Counted from the first letter of the stretch, positions 1 through 10,138 are shown. The stretch is DNA of 64,000 nucleotides from Daucus carota subsp. sativus (GCF_001625215.2 NC_030384.2:42628390-42692389); one strand, 5' to 3'. Notes: generated by a model from the sequence alone, not told the origin. Program-made: numbers and translations.

Positions 1-1081
1 TTCTGGATAGGTATCCTACATCTGAACCGAAAGAACAACCAAAAATGTCATAACACATAAGGACGGGCAACTTCAACCCCTGTTAGAATTATTCTAATCA
101 TCGAAAATAATTAAAGATGCAACTGTAAACCCCTTTAGAAAATCATGATATAACTAGTGCAAAAATTTCTTCTTTTTTTACCTCTAATTTTTTAAAGTGA
201 GGAAGTCTTAAGCTGGAGCTGGCAGCTGGCACATGCTTGAACTTATCTTCTTTAATTTTCATGAAATTTCAAGTTTTACGAGGAAAACAAGTAAAAGTGG
301 AAGTAAAATTATGCAACTTTAATGCACTCTTATTTGTAGTATCGAGTTTTTTAGAGGCCGTTTGGCTGAGTTTTTGACTTATAACTTTACGTGACTTATT
401 TGATAAGCTGGGAACTTAAAATGTTTGTTTGGGTAATTTTGATTTATTAATGACTTATGGGTTATTAAAAATTTAAAAATAAAAATAAAACTGATTTATG
501 GGTAAATTAAGACTTATGGTTAATTTTTATCAGAAAAAGTTCAAAAAAATTTAAGTCACTAAAAAAATACCTCAAACTAACTTCTGGCTTTAAGTCAGTT
601 TCTGGCTTATTCCTGATTTTAAGCCGGCTTCTAACTTATTACACAAACAGACATTTTCCAGTTTAAAGTCAGAAACAGCTACACAAACAGGCTCTTAAAT
701 CGACGAATGTAACTCAAAGCAGCTGAACTTTTGTTTTCATACCACTGTTAGAATGAAAGTATGTTATAATTGGATCCACTTGCTTCACCTTCTTTCTATC
801 ATAAAAGAACTCGAAAGCACGGTCTTAACATTTTCTGAACAAAATACAATTTTAAAATTACAAAAATAAAAGATTTTCAGAAAATCATATGCGAACAATA
901 ATGTTTGTCAAAACGACGAATACCGATTCTATACAAGTTCATACAAAAATAACAACTCAAGTGTCAATTCACACAAACTATACGCTCATAAACATAAAGT
1001 CTGCACAAGATGCAAAAATCAGATAAATCTGAAAAGGTGGTAAATTCACAATGTGCGTTTAGGACTTTAGGTTCCAGAGTT
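1..1081. other. Intergenic, downstream of LHCA3
   Basis: No coding region is seen here. It holds one MITE-like element at 353-696, described separately. The part next to 1081 is probably the LHCA3 3' untranslated region, since that gene reads leftwards. Confidence 0.6.
353..696. mobile_element. hAT-like MITE (GGCCGTTTGG type)
   Basis: The left end reads AGAGGCCGTTTGGCTGAG. The right end, reverse-complemented, reads AAGAGCCTGTTTGTGTAG, so the termini form an imperfect inverted repeat of about 18 bp. The interior is AT-rich and non-coding, with several copies of 'gacttat' and 'tctggctta'. No clear target-site duplication could be fixed. Assignment to the hAT-derived MITEs rests on the termini and is an inference. 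Confidence 0.45.
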
Positions 1082-2091
1082 CTAGTGGAACTTGAGGCTA
1101 GTCAAGACATTATTGTTAACTGGATCAGCCAAATGGTCCAGAAGGTTTTGAAGTGGTCCAACGCCTGTGACCAAAGCTTGGATGAAGTAACCCAATATTG
1201 CCAACATAGCAAGTCTCCCATTCTTAACCTCCTTTAACTTGAGCTCTTTCATGGATTTCTCATCTTTTCCGAATCCAAGAGGATTGAAAAATGGGCCTCC
1301 AGGGTATGCTGGGTCTCCGGATCCAGCCAGGCCTTTCTCTAAGCCCAAGAAGTATTGTTTTCCCATTGATCCTGGATTGTACCAGTCTTGTAATCTCCTG
1401 TGCTCTGCAAATCCCATGAGAGCCATTTCTAGGACAAAGAGTGTGTAGCCATCAGCCCAGTAGTTGTAAGTTCCTGCTGGAGGAATGACTCCTGTTTGGA
1501 ACCATGGCAAGGCTGTTTCAGCTGGAATGAGCCCAAGTTTTCCCAAAATCTCAGGGGCTATAGCTCCTGCTGCACCCAACATGGCAAAACGACCATTGAT
1601 TATCTCTCCGTAGGCTAGCCATTTGGGCTCGATGAATCCTCCGGTTCCTTCAGGGTCGGAAAGTCCCAAGGGGTCGAATCCAAAGTCACCTGGAAGGCTG
1701 TGTAAGCATTGTCATGATCAGCAATCAGTAAATAAACATGTTCTTCGCATGCATGCCTAGTAGTGTAATTAGTTAATAGTTACCTGCCATCTAAGTAAGA
1801 AAGGCTCTGTTTAGAAGCAAACCACAATTGTCTGTCTCCTTGCTGAAAACCATATAACAATAAGTTGTTAATTTAACCAGTAATATGAGAAATTTAACTT
1901 AATATTAATGCACATTTATTGATATAGAGATGTGTGAGTGAAGTTACCTTAACAGGTGGAGTGGAAGCTGCCTTGACAGCGAAGGAAACTTTCCGGGATG
2001 AAGATTGTGCTGGTCTTGCAGCAAAGATCTGCCTTGCAGCTTCTGCAGAAGAGGTGATAGATGAAGATGACAGCACTGGTACTGTAGCCAT
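1082..2091 (-). CDS. LHCA3: Photosystem I light-harvesting chlorophyll a/b protein Lhca3
   Basis: Encodes the nuclear precursor of Lhca3, a thylakoid antenna protein that binds chlorophyll a/b and carotenoid and docks on the photosystem I core. Three exons on the minus strand: 2091-1948, 1842-1784 and 1697-1082. All join in frame with GT-AG sites and give about 272 residues, the usual Lhca3 length. The first about 40 residues are Ser/Ala-rich and fit a chloroplast transit peptide. The mature part has the two conserved LHC helices, seen as [14 protein letters not shown] and [16 protein letters not shown], each with the Glu-Asn/Arg chlorophyll ligands, and the Lhca3-like sequence [18 protein letters not shown]. 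No frame defect is visible. Upstream of the start the motif CAGCACT occurs three times within about 60 bp; whether it is regulatory is unknown. Expression is expected in green, lit tissue from family knowledge. Confidence 0.97.
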
Positions 2092-3278
2092 CTCACTTGT
2101 GTACCGTATCAAGTGCTGGAAATAAGCTAGTGCTGGAAACAAATGAAATCAAGTGCTGCAAATAAGGGAATGGCCAGCCACATATTTGCCCGTGGGCCTG
2201 ATGGAGAGTTTGTGGAGGAGACGAGAGAGGTATATTTTGGATCAGGTTATATTCCAATCATATTTGCACAACTGGCATTTATTTAGCAAATATCTAGCCT
2301 CCATATTCTATAACTAAAATGCATGGTGTGGATATGAAACATGCTCAATTATATTGAGTAATAATTTATATTTTACTATATCCTATTCTGGTGACTTGGA
2401 TTTGCCATCTTACTGGAATCTGAGATTCTTTGTGAATGAAATGGTCACATACTCAAATTTATATGTTTTCGATCCAATATCAGATCACCCAACCGCCAGC
2501 ATAATTCAGATTAGCTTCTTGACATGAAAAGTTATTACATTTCCAATATGAGGTCCATTAAGGCCGCAACATGTCTAAACTGAACCACTAGAACACAAAC
2601 TCATTGTTACCATATAATTTATCGATTATAAGTACATACTGGTTATGTTCTTGGATCTGCTGGCTTTTTTTGGTTATAGCATGCAAAACTTCTGTCAGCC
2701 TGACTAATGGATTATCTATATAACCTCAAAAAAATATTATCAAAGGACGCAAATCAATTGAAATTTTGTATCTATATATAAATGTCATACAGATGGATAT
2801 TGGCATATATGGATAATCATCTAGAAAGTTAGTACTAATCAGCATGCACTACAATCAGTGCCGGCCCTGAAGTTTACAATTTGAAACATCAAGACATACT
2901 TGATTTAGCTCGCAATACATGAAATATATACTGGCCAGACCTGGCATTTGAGGTCCATATATTTCCTGATACAGTGTGGATCAGAATCTAGAGTACTTTA
3001 ATGGTCATTTTTAATCATGCTTATAGAAGATGAATCTTGACAAACAAAATGATGGAAATTTAAGCACATAAACATGTTTGATAAAAGAAAATATGTTGGT
3101 AGTACTATGCTCGTTTGGCAACATAAGGTGACCTGCAATCCTTACTACAGAACCTCCAGCTAAACATTTCTCAACTAACTATACTGTTCCTCCTAAAAAA
3201 CATGATAGATCGCGATTCACAACTGTATCTTAACAAAAATCCTATAGACTGCAACTTTATAGCTTCTCTTCCTCAACC
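2092..3278. other. Intergenic between LHCA3 and pseudokinase gene 1
   Basis: AT-rich and without a supported gene. The part near 2092-2260 is the LHCA3 promoter and 5' UTR, with repeated CAGCACT motifs at 2111-2160. The part near 3278 is the 3' flank of the leftward kinase-like gene. No transposon termini were recognised. Confidence 0.55.
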
Positions 3279-4997
3279 TCATGGCTTCGCTTCCTTGGTT
3301 TCATTTTTTCCTGTTGAAGGACCAGCTACATTGCTTCCTGTTGATGGTGCAGCCACATTGCCTCCTGTTGACGGACCAGCTACATTGCTTCCTGTTGATG
3401 GTGCAGCCACATTGCCTTCTGTTGACGGACCAGCTACATTGCTTCGTGTTGATGGACCAGCTACATTGCTTCCTGTTGATGAAGCAGCTACACTGCTTCG
3501 TGTTGATGGACCAGCCACATTGCTTCCTGTTGATGAGGCAGCCACACTGCGTCCTGATGATGGAGCTGCTACGACATTGCTTCGTGTTGATGGACCAGCT
3601 ACATTACTTCCTGTTGATGAAGCAGCCACATTCCTTCGTGTTGATGGACCAGCCACATTGCTTCCTGATGGATCAGCTACATTGCTTGCCGATGGAACAG
3701 CACTCCTTTCTCTTGCTTCTCTTGCATCTCTTGCAGCTCTTAACGCCCACACAGCATCCCTGAAGGCGTAAATGTCCTGAAGGCAATCAATGTTTCTGAA
3801 GAAATCATGTTGCCGCAGTTCATCAGCAGTTGACCTTTCTCTAGCATCCTCCGCCAAACATGATTTCAACATTCCCCTAAAAGCTCGTGACAAAATCACT
3901 TTTCTCTTCTTTGAATCGGATCCAGATTCACCAATCTTCAATTTCTTCATCACCAATTTCTTGAGATATCTCCCTGCTGCTTTCACTCTCTCTTTCGCGA
4001 TCCCTTTTCCACTTTTCGCCTTAGCAATCAAACGTTCCAATCCTTCCCGATCTTCCACCTCAATTCCCCCATACACCAATTCCAATGCAGTGATCCCAAC
4101 AAGCCATACATCACACTTCTCAGTATACTCTCCCCTCAAATGGTAAATCTCAGGCGCAGCACCCCATTCACATATTGTACTTAAAGGCAGATTATTCCCT
4201 GGCAATGCCTGTCCTTCATCCCCTGAATTGTGCCTATAAATGCTTGGAAGAAACCCAATCTTGATCGCGGGGATCGCCATTTTATAGTAAATGTGACCGG
4301 CATTGAGTTCTTGATGCAAATGCCCTTCTTCATGAAGCACAGCCAGAACTTCCAAGACGGTTCTAAGAGCAATAGCAATAAACTTTTCAGGAATCCCATT
4401 CGTATAAAAAGATTTCCACAAGCACCTCAAAGATCCTTCCATCATAAGAAACACAAAATAATGCATGTTTTCAAGAACAAATTCTTCTCTCATTTGCAAC
4501 AAGAAAGGATGATTCACTTCACGACACCTATACATCCGATCCACCAAGTTTCCATACTCATCTTGATCTTCCATGTCAGTGACTTTCACCGCGATATAGA
4601 GATCATAGTGCTCCATTCTTTCCAACTCGTTAGTATCGGTTACGCAGTAGACGCCACGGTAAACGGTGGCTCTGCCACTGGTGGAAGAGCCGATGATGTC
4701 GTGAACTTTGTACATGTGGCCATTAACAGGGTTTGTGCGGAGTGTGTATTCAATTTGGGTGGTTCTGTTTCGTGGAGCAATGAGGTCTTGAAAGGTGGTC
4801 GGTGGGGGTGCTGATGGTGGTGCTTGTGGGTTTTTTGCTCTTGCTTTCTCTAAGAGTTCTTTCATTGTTCTTTCGAGAGATTGCGGGGGAGATCCTGCTT
4901 GGGAAGATTGCGAGGATCTTGCGCTGGTAGATGGACGTGGTGATCTTGATGTGGGGAATGGCCAATTTATGGGAGGGCGGCGCCGCCGCCCAGACAT
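3279..4997 (-). CDS. Divergent kinase-like protein (predicted pseudokinase) with repeat tail
   Basis: Single-exon gene for 572 residues. Residues 1-90 are basic and Ser/Pro-rich. Residues about 95-410 keep a protein-kinase fold: a glycine-loop-like IIGSSTSGRATVYRG (101-115), the ATP lysine in IAVK (Lys138), an APE motif (281-283) and the CDVWLVGITALEL helix (295 on). The catalytic HRD is replaced by His228-Gln-Glu, and the DFG position reads IGF near 247-249, so phosphotransfer is unlikely. A basic KKRK patch could act as a nuclear signal. From about residue 440 the tail is built of about 14 nine-residue units of the SNVAGPSTR/SNVAASSTG type. It is a paralogue of the divergently oriented gene at 6793-7938, sharing the WLVGI-ALEL-YG block and the KKRK patch. 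Substrate and partners are unknown. STE20-like ancestry is possible but unproven. Confidence 0.75.
   Translation of the reverse strand: MSGRRRRPPINWPFPTSRSPRPSTSARSSQSSQAGSPPQSLERTMKELLEKARAKNPQAPPSAPPPTTFQDLIAPRNRTTQIEYTLRTNPVNGHMYKVHDIIGSSTSGRATVYRGVYCVTDTNELERMEHYDLYIAVKVTDMEDQDEYGNLVDRMYRCREVNHPFLLQMREEFVLENMHYFVFLMMEGSLRCLWKSFYTNGIPEKFIAIALRTVLEVLAVLHEEGHLHQELNAGHIYYKMAIPAIKIGFLPSIYRHNSGDEGQALPGNNLPLSTICEWGAAPEIYHLRGEYTEKCDVWLVGITALELVYGGIEVEDREGLERLIAKAKSGKGIAKERVKAAGRYLKKLVMKKLKIGESGSDSKKRKVILSRAFRGMLKSCLAEDARERSTADELRQHDFFRNIDCLQDIYAFRDAVWALRAARDAREARERSAVPSASNVADPSGSNVAGPSTRRNVAASSTGSNVAGPSTRSNVVAAPSSGRSVAASSTGSNVAGPSTRSSVAASSTGSNVAGPSTRSNVAGPSTEGNVAAPSTGSNVAGPSTGGNVAAPSTGSNVAGPSTGKNETKEAKP
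3310..3700. repeat. 27-bp coding minisatellite in pseudokinase gene 1
   Basis: A run of about 14 imperfect 27-bp units encodes the nine-residue tail repeats of the kinase-like gene on the minus strand. On the plus strand the unit has the form 'ggaccagctacattgctt' followed by 'cctgttgat'. Unit types alternate between GPST and ASST/APST. Because the period is a multiple of three, other frames also stay open across it, but those are not genes. Confidence 0.9.
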
Positions 4998-5200
4998 TTT
5001 CTTGAATTTTCCTGTGTGTTTGAGAGAGAGAACGAGATTGAGAGAGAGAGAGGGTGGTTGTGTAATGTGTATAGATTAAAGAAGAAAATTGAGAGAGATT
5101 GAGAGAGGAGAGATTGTGCGCGAGAGAGAGATGGTTGTTGTGTATAGATTAACAGAATGGAAGAATGATGGATGAAAAAAGAAGGGTGGTGTTTCTAGTC

Positions 5201-5210
5201 TATATATACA
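5201..5210 (-). promoter_or_regulatory. Putative TATA box of pseudokinase gene 1
   Basis: The minus strand reads GTATATATAG about 200 bp upstream of the start codon at 4997, followed by a GA/CT-rich leader. Position and sequence fit a plant TATA box. Confidence 0.5.
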
Positions 5211-5465
5211 GCAGATAACTGGCGGGAAGTATATAGATACAAAAATATATGAATTACCAAGTGGGAAACTTGAACCGTTGGATAGCATGGTTGGACGGTG
5301 GTGGGGAACGACACGTGTCCACCAATTTGTTGCTGCTCGCCGATTATTTTCTACCATTTGGAATTTGTTAGCAATTAATTATTTTTTTTCAGGTGTTACC
5401 ATTAGATTTTATTTTTTTCAGGTTTTAATTTTTTATGATTTCAAAATAATTGTCATCTTTAATTT

Positions 5466-5908
5466 AGGCTTAATGATCGTTTAGCTCTCGAGGTTTGGAT
5501 AAATATTCCGATGCGGCCTCGATGTTTAAAGTCGTTCGATTTAACCCTCCAAGTTTTGTAAATGTACCTTTTAGCCCTTATAGCGAATGCCGGGGTGGAC
5601 AAAGTTGACATTTCACACGTGAGGGTTAAAAAAGGCATTAAATATAGAGGGTTAAAGGGAAAATTTAATGTTTTTAATGTATTATTTAGGGTTAAAAAAA
5701 ACGAGATGTATACTTTAGAGATTAAAAGGTACGTCCAAATTTTATCTTGAATATGAATTATCAAATTTACCCTCCGTTATATATCATTATTTAAAAAAAA
5801 ACTGAAAAGTACAATAGTAAAACTTTAAGAGTTGAATCGAACGACTTTAAATATCGAAGCGGCATCAGAATATCCATCTAAACTTCGAGAGTTAAAAGTT
5901 CATTAAAT
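5466..5908. mobile_element. Long-TIR MITE (Mutator-like/foldback)
   Basis: The left arm 5470-5544 and right arm 5831-5906 are imperfect inverted complements of about 75 bp. For example, 'gtcgttcgattt' on the left matches 'gaatcgaacgac' on the right. The element is flanked by TTTAATTT at 5458-5465 and 5909-5916, consistent with an 8-9 bp target-site duplication. The length of the terminal repeats and of the duplication suggests a Mutator-like MITE. No transposase is encoded. Confidence 0.6.
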
Positions 5909-5910
5909 TT

Positions 5911-6014
5911 TAATTTTAATTCCTACTATTACCGTTTACATATTTACTCCTAATTGTCCTAACCACCCCTGCACTTATCTCTCTAACCTCATACTATTAA
6001 ATATAATAATAGTA
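5911..6014. repeat. Direct repeat, copy 1
   Basis: About 100 bp containing 'attaccgtttaca', 'ccctgcacttatctct' and 'ctattaaatataataatag'. It is nearly repeated at 6431-6532, about 520 bp away. Copy 1 is interrupted on its left by the MITE ending at 5908. Confidence 0.65.
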
Positions 6015-6430
6015 TATTTAATACTCCACCATACATCAAATTATGGTTGTAATTATACATTGCGATTGTAGATTTGTAGTTATACATTAAATTTTACAAT
6101 ACAAATATTTCATAAATACTGATCACTCTTGATTTGTTAACATTTTGACACGTTTTTAAAGACTTCTTTCAAGTATAGTTTTACCATATTTTTTTAAAAA
6201 AATTCCGAATAAAAATTTAATATTTAAATTCTTATTCAAAAAAAATAAAAAAAATATTATAGAACTATATTTTATATGAGTCTCAAAATAAATACAAATA
6301 GTGAACGTTAACTGACGGAGAGGTATCATTTTTCATTCGACATGAGGCTTTATATGCAATTAATTTTTAATGTTTTCTTTCTTCATGATTAAATTTCATT
6401 TTTTTATTTTTCTGAAATAATTGTCATTTT

Positions 6431-6532
6431 TAATTTTAATTCCAATTATTACCGTTTACACATATTTACTCTCATTGTCCCAACCACCACTGCACTTATC
6501 TCTAACCTCATAGTATTAAATATAATAGTATC
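6431..6532. repeat. Direct repeat, copy 2 (unoccupied site)
   Basis: Second copy of the 5911-6014 repeat. Its left flank continues without interruption into sequence resembling 5437-5465, so it shows what the locus looked like before the MITE inserted in copy 1. Confidence 0.6.
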
Positions 6533-6655
6533 CCTTAATTTGAAAAAATAGTAGTGGGCCTCAACCGTCAACTAAAATATTCATTACAATTGTTTTTTTG
6601 TATTAAATTTTATGATACAGATTTCGTAGATATCATTTTTCATGCGATATTGGGC

Positions 6656-6663
6656 TTTATAAG
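6656..6663 (+). promoter_or_regulatory. Putative TATA box of pseudokinase gene 2
   Basis: TTTATAAG lies about 130 bp upstream of the ATG at 6793 and is followed by a CT-rich leader (6690-6780), typical of a plant core promoter. Confidence 0.5.
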
Positions 6664-6792
6664 GGGTGGCCCCCATCGTCAAACACCCTCAACAAATCTC
6701 TCCCTCTCATCTATTCACTCTTTCTCGTCAGCTTCGCCACCTTTTTTAAATCTTCTTCGATCTTTCGATCTTGATTTTCTCTCGAGAGTACA

Positions 6793-7938
6793 ATGGATGA
6801 GAACATTGGCCTCGTTATCACTGACGGTGAAAAAAGTTACAAAATTCTGGAACCTGTTGGAATTTGGGGACCTCAAATGAATCTTATCGTCTATGATGCA
6901 GCTGTTCTCGGAGCCGATGATGATCTTGAGAAAGCTCCCCATTTCGCACTCAAAATGATCCCAGAAATGGGTGATTTACAAGAGTACCATGACATGACTC
7001 TCGAAGATCTGCACAAAAGTCGCAAACTTGCTGATGATGTTATAGCCAGGGGCTATATTTTACCGGTAACTAATTCTTTTTACTCTGAGATAAGAGGCAA
7101 GCTAACTCTCTGCATTGTTTTTCCTTGTAAAGCAGATGTTATCTCACTCAGATCGGTTATGTCAACTGGCCCGAGATTCGCTGATGGAATACCCGAGGCG
7201 TTCATTAAGATAGCTATGGTGAGAGTCGTGAGGGGCCTCCAACAAATCCACAACAGAATCTACAATGAGAAGCGTATGCATCACATGCAACTCACTACCA
7301 ATGCTATCGTCTTTAATCATGTAAGTGAAACCGTCCAGCTGTCTTATGCGGCTACGGTCTATGAATCTGGTGCAATTCTGAATGATAACAATGTTTATTC
7401 GATGAATAAAATGCTGGCCTGGGGTTTAGCCCCAGAAGTTAAGGGAGTTGATGAGCCCTTTGGGTATGTGCACGCCTATGATACGGCCAAATCTGATATT
7501 TGGCTTGTTGGAATTGCGGCATTGGAGTTGGCTTATGGAAAAATTCTCGTGGAGAGTCGCAAAGAATTGCTTCAAGTCGCAAGGTACATATGTCAGGTAA
7601 AAGTTTTGCCTGATACCTGGGAGGATCTGAAGCTAAAGTCTGCTGAGTTAGCTGCTGACAAGGATTTACCAATCAAGAAGAGAAAGCTCAGCAATGAAGA
7701 AGCAATCACTGCTTCGTTGGCTAATGTGGCGAAAGGAAGATTTAGTGATTGTTTCGCTAAATTTTTGGCGTTCTGTCTTGATGCTGATTTAAACAAGAGA
7801 GCATCAGCAATGCAGCTGGGGAAGCACGCTTTTCTTCAGGAAGGTGTAGGGAGCATGATAAATTTTCGAGACATAGTTGTGAAAGGGTTAAGTCCCCATG
7901 TCCTTCGTGTTCTGGGGCCAAAGAAACCAAGATGTTAA
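6793..7938 (+). CDS. Divergent kinase-like protein (predicted pseudokinase)
   Basis: Single-exon gene for 381 residues starting at the ATG after a CT-rich leader. The kinase fold is recognisable only in part: the ATP-site lysine in FALK (Lys54), an APE motif (213-215) and SDIWLVGIAALELAYG (234-249), the large-lobe helix region. No glycine-rich loop is clear. The catalytic loop position reads HHMQLTTNAIVF (163 on) with no HRD aspartate, and the DFG position reads LSYA (183 on). It is therefore predicted to be catalytically dead. A KKRKLS patch (near residue 272) could be a nuclear signal. It is a paralogue of the 3279-4997 gene, in divergent orientation about 1.8 kb away, but lacks the repeat tail and the basic N-terminus. 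Its role is unknown; pseudokinase scaffolds or allosteric partners are one possibility. Confidence 0.72.
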   Translation: MDENIGLVITDGEKSYKILEPVGIWGPQMNLIVYDAAVLGADDDLEKAPHFALKMIPEMGDLQEYHDMTLEDLHKSRKLADDVIARGYILPVTNSFYSEIRGKLTLCIVFPCKADVISLRSVMSTGPRFADGIPEAFIKIAMVRVVRGLQQIHNRIYNEKRMHHMQLTTNAIVFNHVSETVQLSYAATVYESGAILNDNNVYSMNKMLAWGLAPEVKGVDEPFGYVHAYDTAKSDIWLVGIAALELAYGKILVESRKELLQVARYICQVKVLPDTWEDLKLKSAELAADKDLPIKKRKLSNEEAITASLANVAKGRFSDCFAKFLAFCLDADLNKRASAMQLGKHAFLQEGVGSMINFRDIVVKGLSPHVLRVLGPKKPRC

Positions 7939-8207
7939 GGAATGCTGATAAAAAGAATGTCTTCATCAGTCAGCGATGGATATGAGATCCAGAAAGAATC
8001 AACCTGTCTTTCCTTTTTTCTTTTTCTTTTTCTTTTTTTTTTTGTGTGTTTCGTGATCAGAAAGAGGCAACTTCGATTGAACTTTACTGGGCAAAGAACT
8101 GTGGGATTGTAACTTGAGAACATTGATGATTATCTATGTATTCAGACAATTGATCTTTGTGTGCTGATTTCTTAGAGTAACAATCTATGTTCTCTTTACA
8201 TGCAATT

Positions 8208-8224
8208 AATAATTTACTTGTTTC
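8208..8224. repeat. LINE target-site duplication, left copy
   Basis: The 17-bp sequence AATAATTTACTTGTTTC is repeated exactly at 8728-8744, flanking the LINE tail. Confidence 0.85.
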
Positions 8225-8727
8225 GTCCTCCTTTTGGAGTGGTTGTTTGTCCTCCTTTTTGGAGTGGTCCGTATGTTTTTGGTATTTTTGACTTGTTGGT
8301 TTGTATCTTTGAGAATGATTCAACAGGTGTTTGGGAAATCTTGAAAGCTCGCATCGAGTCTGAATCGGTGGTGAAAATCGCAAAAACTCACTTTTCACAA
8401 TGGATGATTGTTCATATTAGGAGGGCATATGTACCTCCAATAAGTTCTGAACATTGGATTACAACTGGAATTAATTATGTGAAGGTCAATTGTGATGCTA
8501 TTGATTTTGGAGATGGTGTAGGATGGATTTCTAGGGAAACTATTGTAATTTTTTTCAGTTTGAAGAATATATATATTCTGTATGTTACGAGATCCGGAAA
8601 CAAAACGGCTATTCATTTAGCTCGTTTATTTGTTTGTCAGCCTGATCGTATCACCAGTTTTGGGGTCTGTCCAAGCTGGATTAAGTCTTTTTGATGAAAT
8701 GCATAATTTTTTGGCAAAAAATAAATA
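8225..8727 (+). pseudogene. 5'-truncated LINE 3' end with decayed RNase H-like domain
   Basis: A 503-bp insertion bounded by a perfect 17-bp duplication and ending in an A-rich tail (ggcaaaaaataaataaat), the mark of a LINE copied by target-primed reverse transcription and truncated at its 5' end. Its plus strand still reads as the tail of a plant RNase H (RVT_3-like) domain: VKVNCDAI and GVGWISRE near the start of the fold and NKTAIHLARLF near its end, where the last catalytic aspartate is missing. The middle of the domain is deleted or scrambled. It is not a host gene. It is a different lineage from the LINE at 40792-48415, judged by its different 3' end. Confidence 0.75.
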
Positions 8728-8744
8728 AATAATTTACTTGTTTC
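8728..8744. repeat. LINE target-site duplication, right copy
   Basis: Exact repeat of 8208-8224, directly after the A-rich tail. Confidence 0.85.
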
Positions 8745-9662
8745 TGCAAGATACTTCTTTCATCCTCGTATCAAGAGAGTGTTTTCTTGAAAATTAATCT
8801 CTTGATCAAAGATCTATATCTTCGTAAATACGAAAATCCAATCTTTATAAAATGTACCTTTATCATCCATCATCCCAACTAAAATACTCTATCAAAGATA
8901 TGAAAAACCCGCATGTAAACTAAACTAAATTTATAAGATCCAATTGTGCCCAATAAGATCCGCAACACCTATCCCTGCATTAAAGATGATTTTTGAATCT
9001 ACAATATGACATATATTAGGTTGCCAAAGATGGGAACATCAAAAGTATCAAAAAAAATTATAGTATTATATTTCTTTAATTTTGGCAAATTACATCTAAG
9101 TATTAATACTTTCGGCATTGTATCTAGCATCCCAAAGTCTGAGAATATATAACATGGTGTAATATAATATGTTTCAAGTTTAAAATGCATCGTAATCAAT
9201 AAGTTGAGACTTTAAAAAGTAGCAACCACCAATCAAAATCATACCAAAAATTATTGGCACAATCCGGTTTCTATAAGTGAGGTTCACTTTTGAGTTGTGT
9301 GGTTTAAACTTAAATTTATCACATAAAAATTTATTTGTATTTTCACATTCATATCCAAATATTAAGAAACATGTTATGAAAACGATCTTTTAGTTAAGTT
9401 ATATATTAATGAAAATGAGAAAAATCATCCCATATGTGTTTGAATACTTCACGACCAATGTTTCCTCATCTCTACAACGGCCATCTTGTTACTTAACCAA
9501 CTTTCTTTTTTAGTTATTCTACATTTCATTACTACATTTATCTTGACCAAAAATGATTAGAATTGAAAATAAAATGATGATCAAAGAATCACTAATATGA
9601 AAGATGTGATATGCAAATCACGAGTTTGTAAATTTTTTGAAATACAATGTGATCATACTATG

Positions 9663-9908
9663 TGGGTGTTTGGCAACCCATTTTAAGCCGGACTTCTCGA
9701 TTTATAAGTTAGAAGCACTTATTCGTAGCGTTTGTGTAAAAAATAAGAAGCATTTATAAAAACCTAGGAATGCTAGGTTTTGTTTCAAGACTTCTACTTA
9801 TTTCCTAAACATTTTAATCATTTATAAGTCTTATCTTGCTTCTAACTTCTACTCCACTTATTTATTTTAAGCAATAAGCATTTATTTTAAACTCACCCAA
9901 ACGGCCCC
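9663..9908. mobile_element. MITE-like element (GTTTGG termini)
   Basis: Left end GGGTGTTTGGCAACCC. The right end, reverse-complemented, reads GGGGCCGTTTGGGTG. The interior is rich in 'taagcattta', 'ttataagt' and 'acttct' motifs, and is similar in style to 353-696. The ends are approximate. Confidence 0.4.
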
Positions 9909-10138
9909 ATATATTCAAAGTATAAAATGTACAATCAAATGTGCTCGTGTTATGTTGATTGAAGATGTTGATTAAAACTTGCCGATTGAAATCTACAATA
10001 ACTTGTAAATGTAATATACTCCTGTACCTGGCTAACTGAATTCCGATGGGAGTATACTAATCATTTTCTTTTTTATTTTTTGTACTTTGCCTAATCTTTC
10101 TGTACAAATATATATATTCAACTCAGCCGCTTCTTTAT

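Larger units (their letters stand above)
4998..6792. other. Divergent promoter region between the two pseudokinase genes
   Basis: 1.8 kb without a gene. It contains a CT/GA-rich 5' leader for the leftward gene (5020-5160), a TATA box for each gene, a MITE at 5466-5908, and a partial tandem duplication whose clearest arms are 5911-6014 and 6431-6532. Further short matches (for example around 6322 and 6630) suggest that the duplication extends over more of the region. Confidence 0.6.
7939..10138. other. Intergenic between pseudokinase gene 2 and polygalacturonase
   Basis: Holds a T-rich 3' flank, a 5'-truncated LINE insertion at 8225-8727 and a MITE-like element at 9663-9908. Nothing else coding is seen in the AT-rich remainder. 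Confidence 0.6.

Noticed and set aside
3202-3771. Plus-strand open frames of 189 and 160 codons over the kinase tail
   Set aside because: They mirror the 27-bp repeat of the minus-strand gene; a period divisible by three keeps all frames open. Composition is repeat-driven.
8395-8616. Minus-strand frame over the LINE tail
   Set aside because: Antisense shadow of the RNase H remnant, which has the recognisable motifs on the plus strand.
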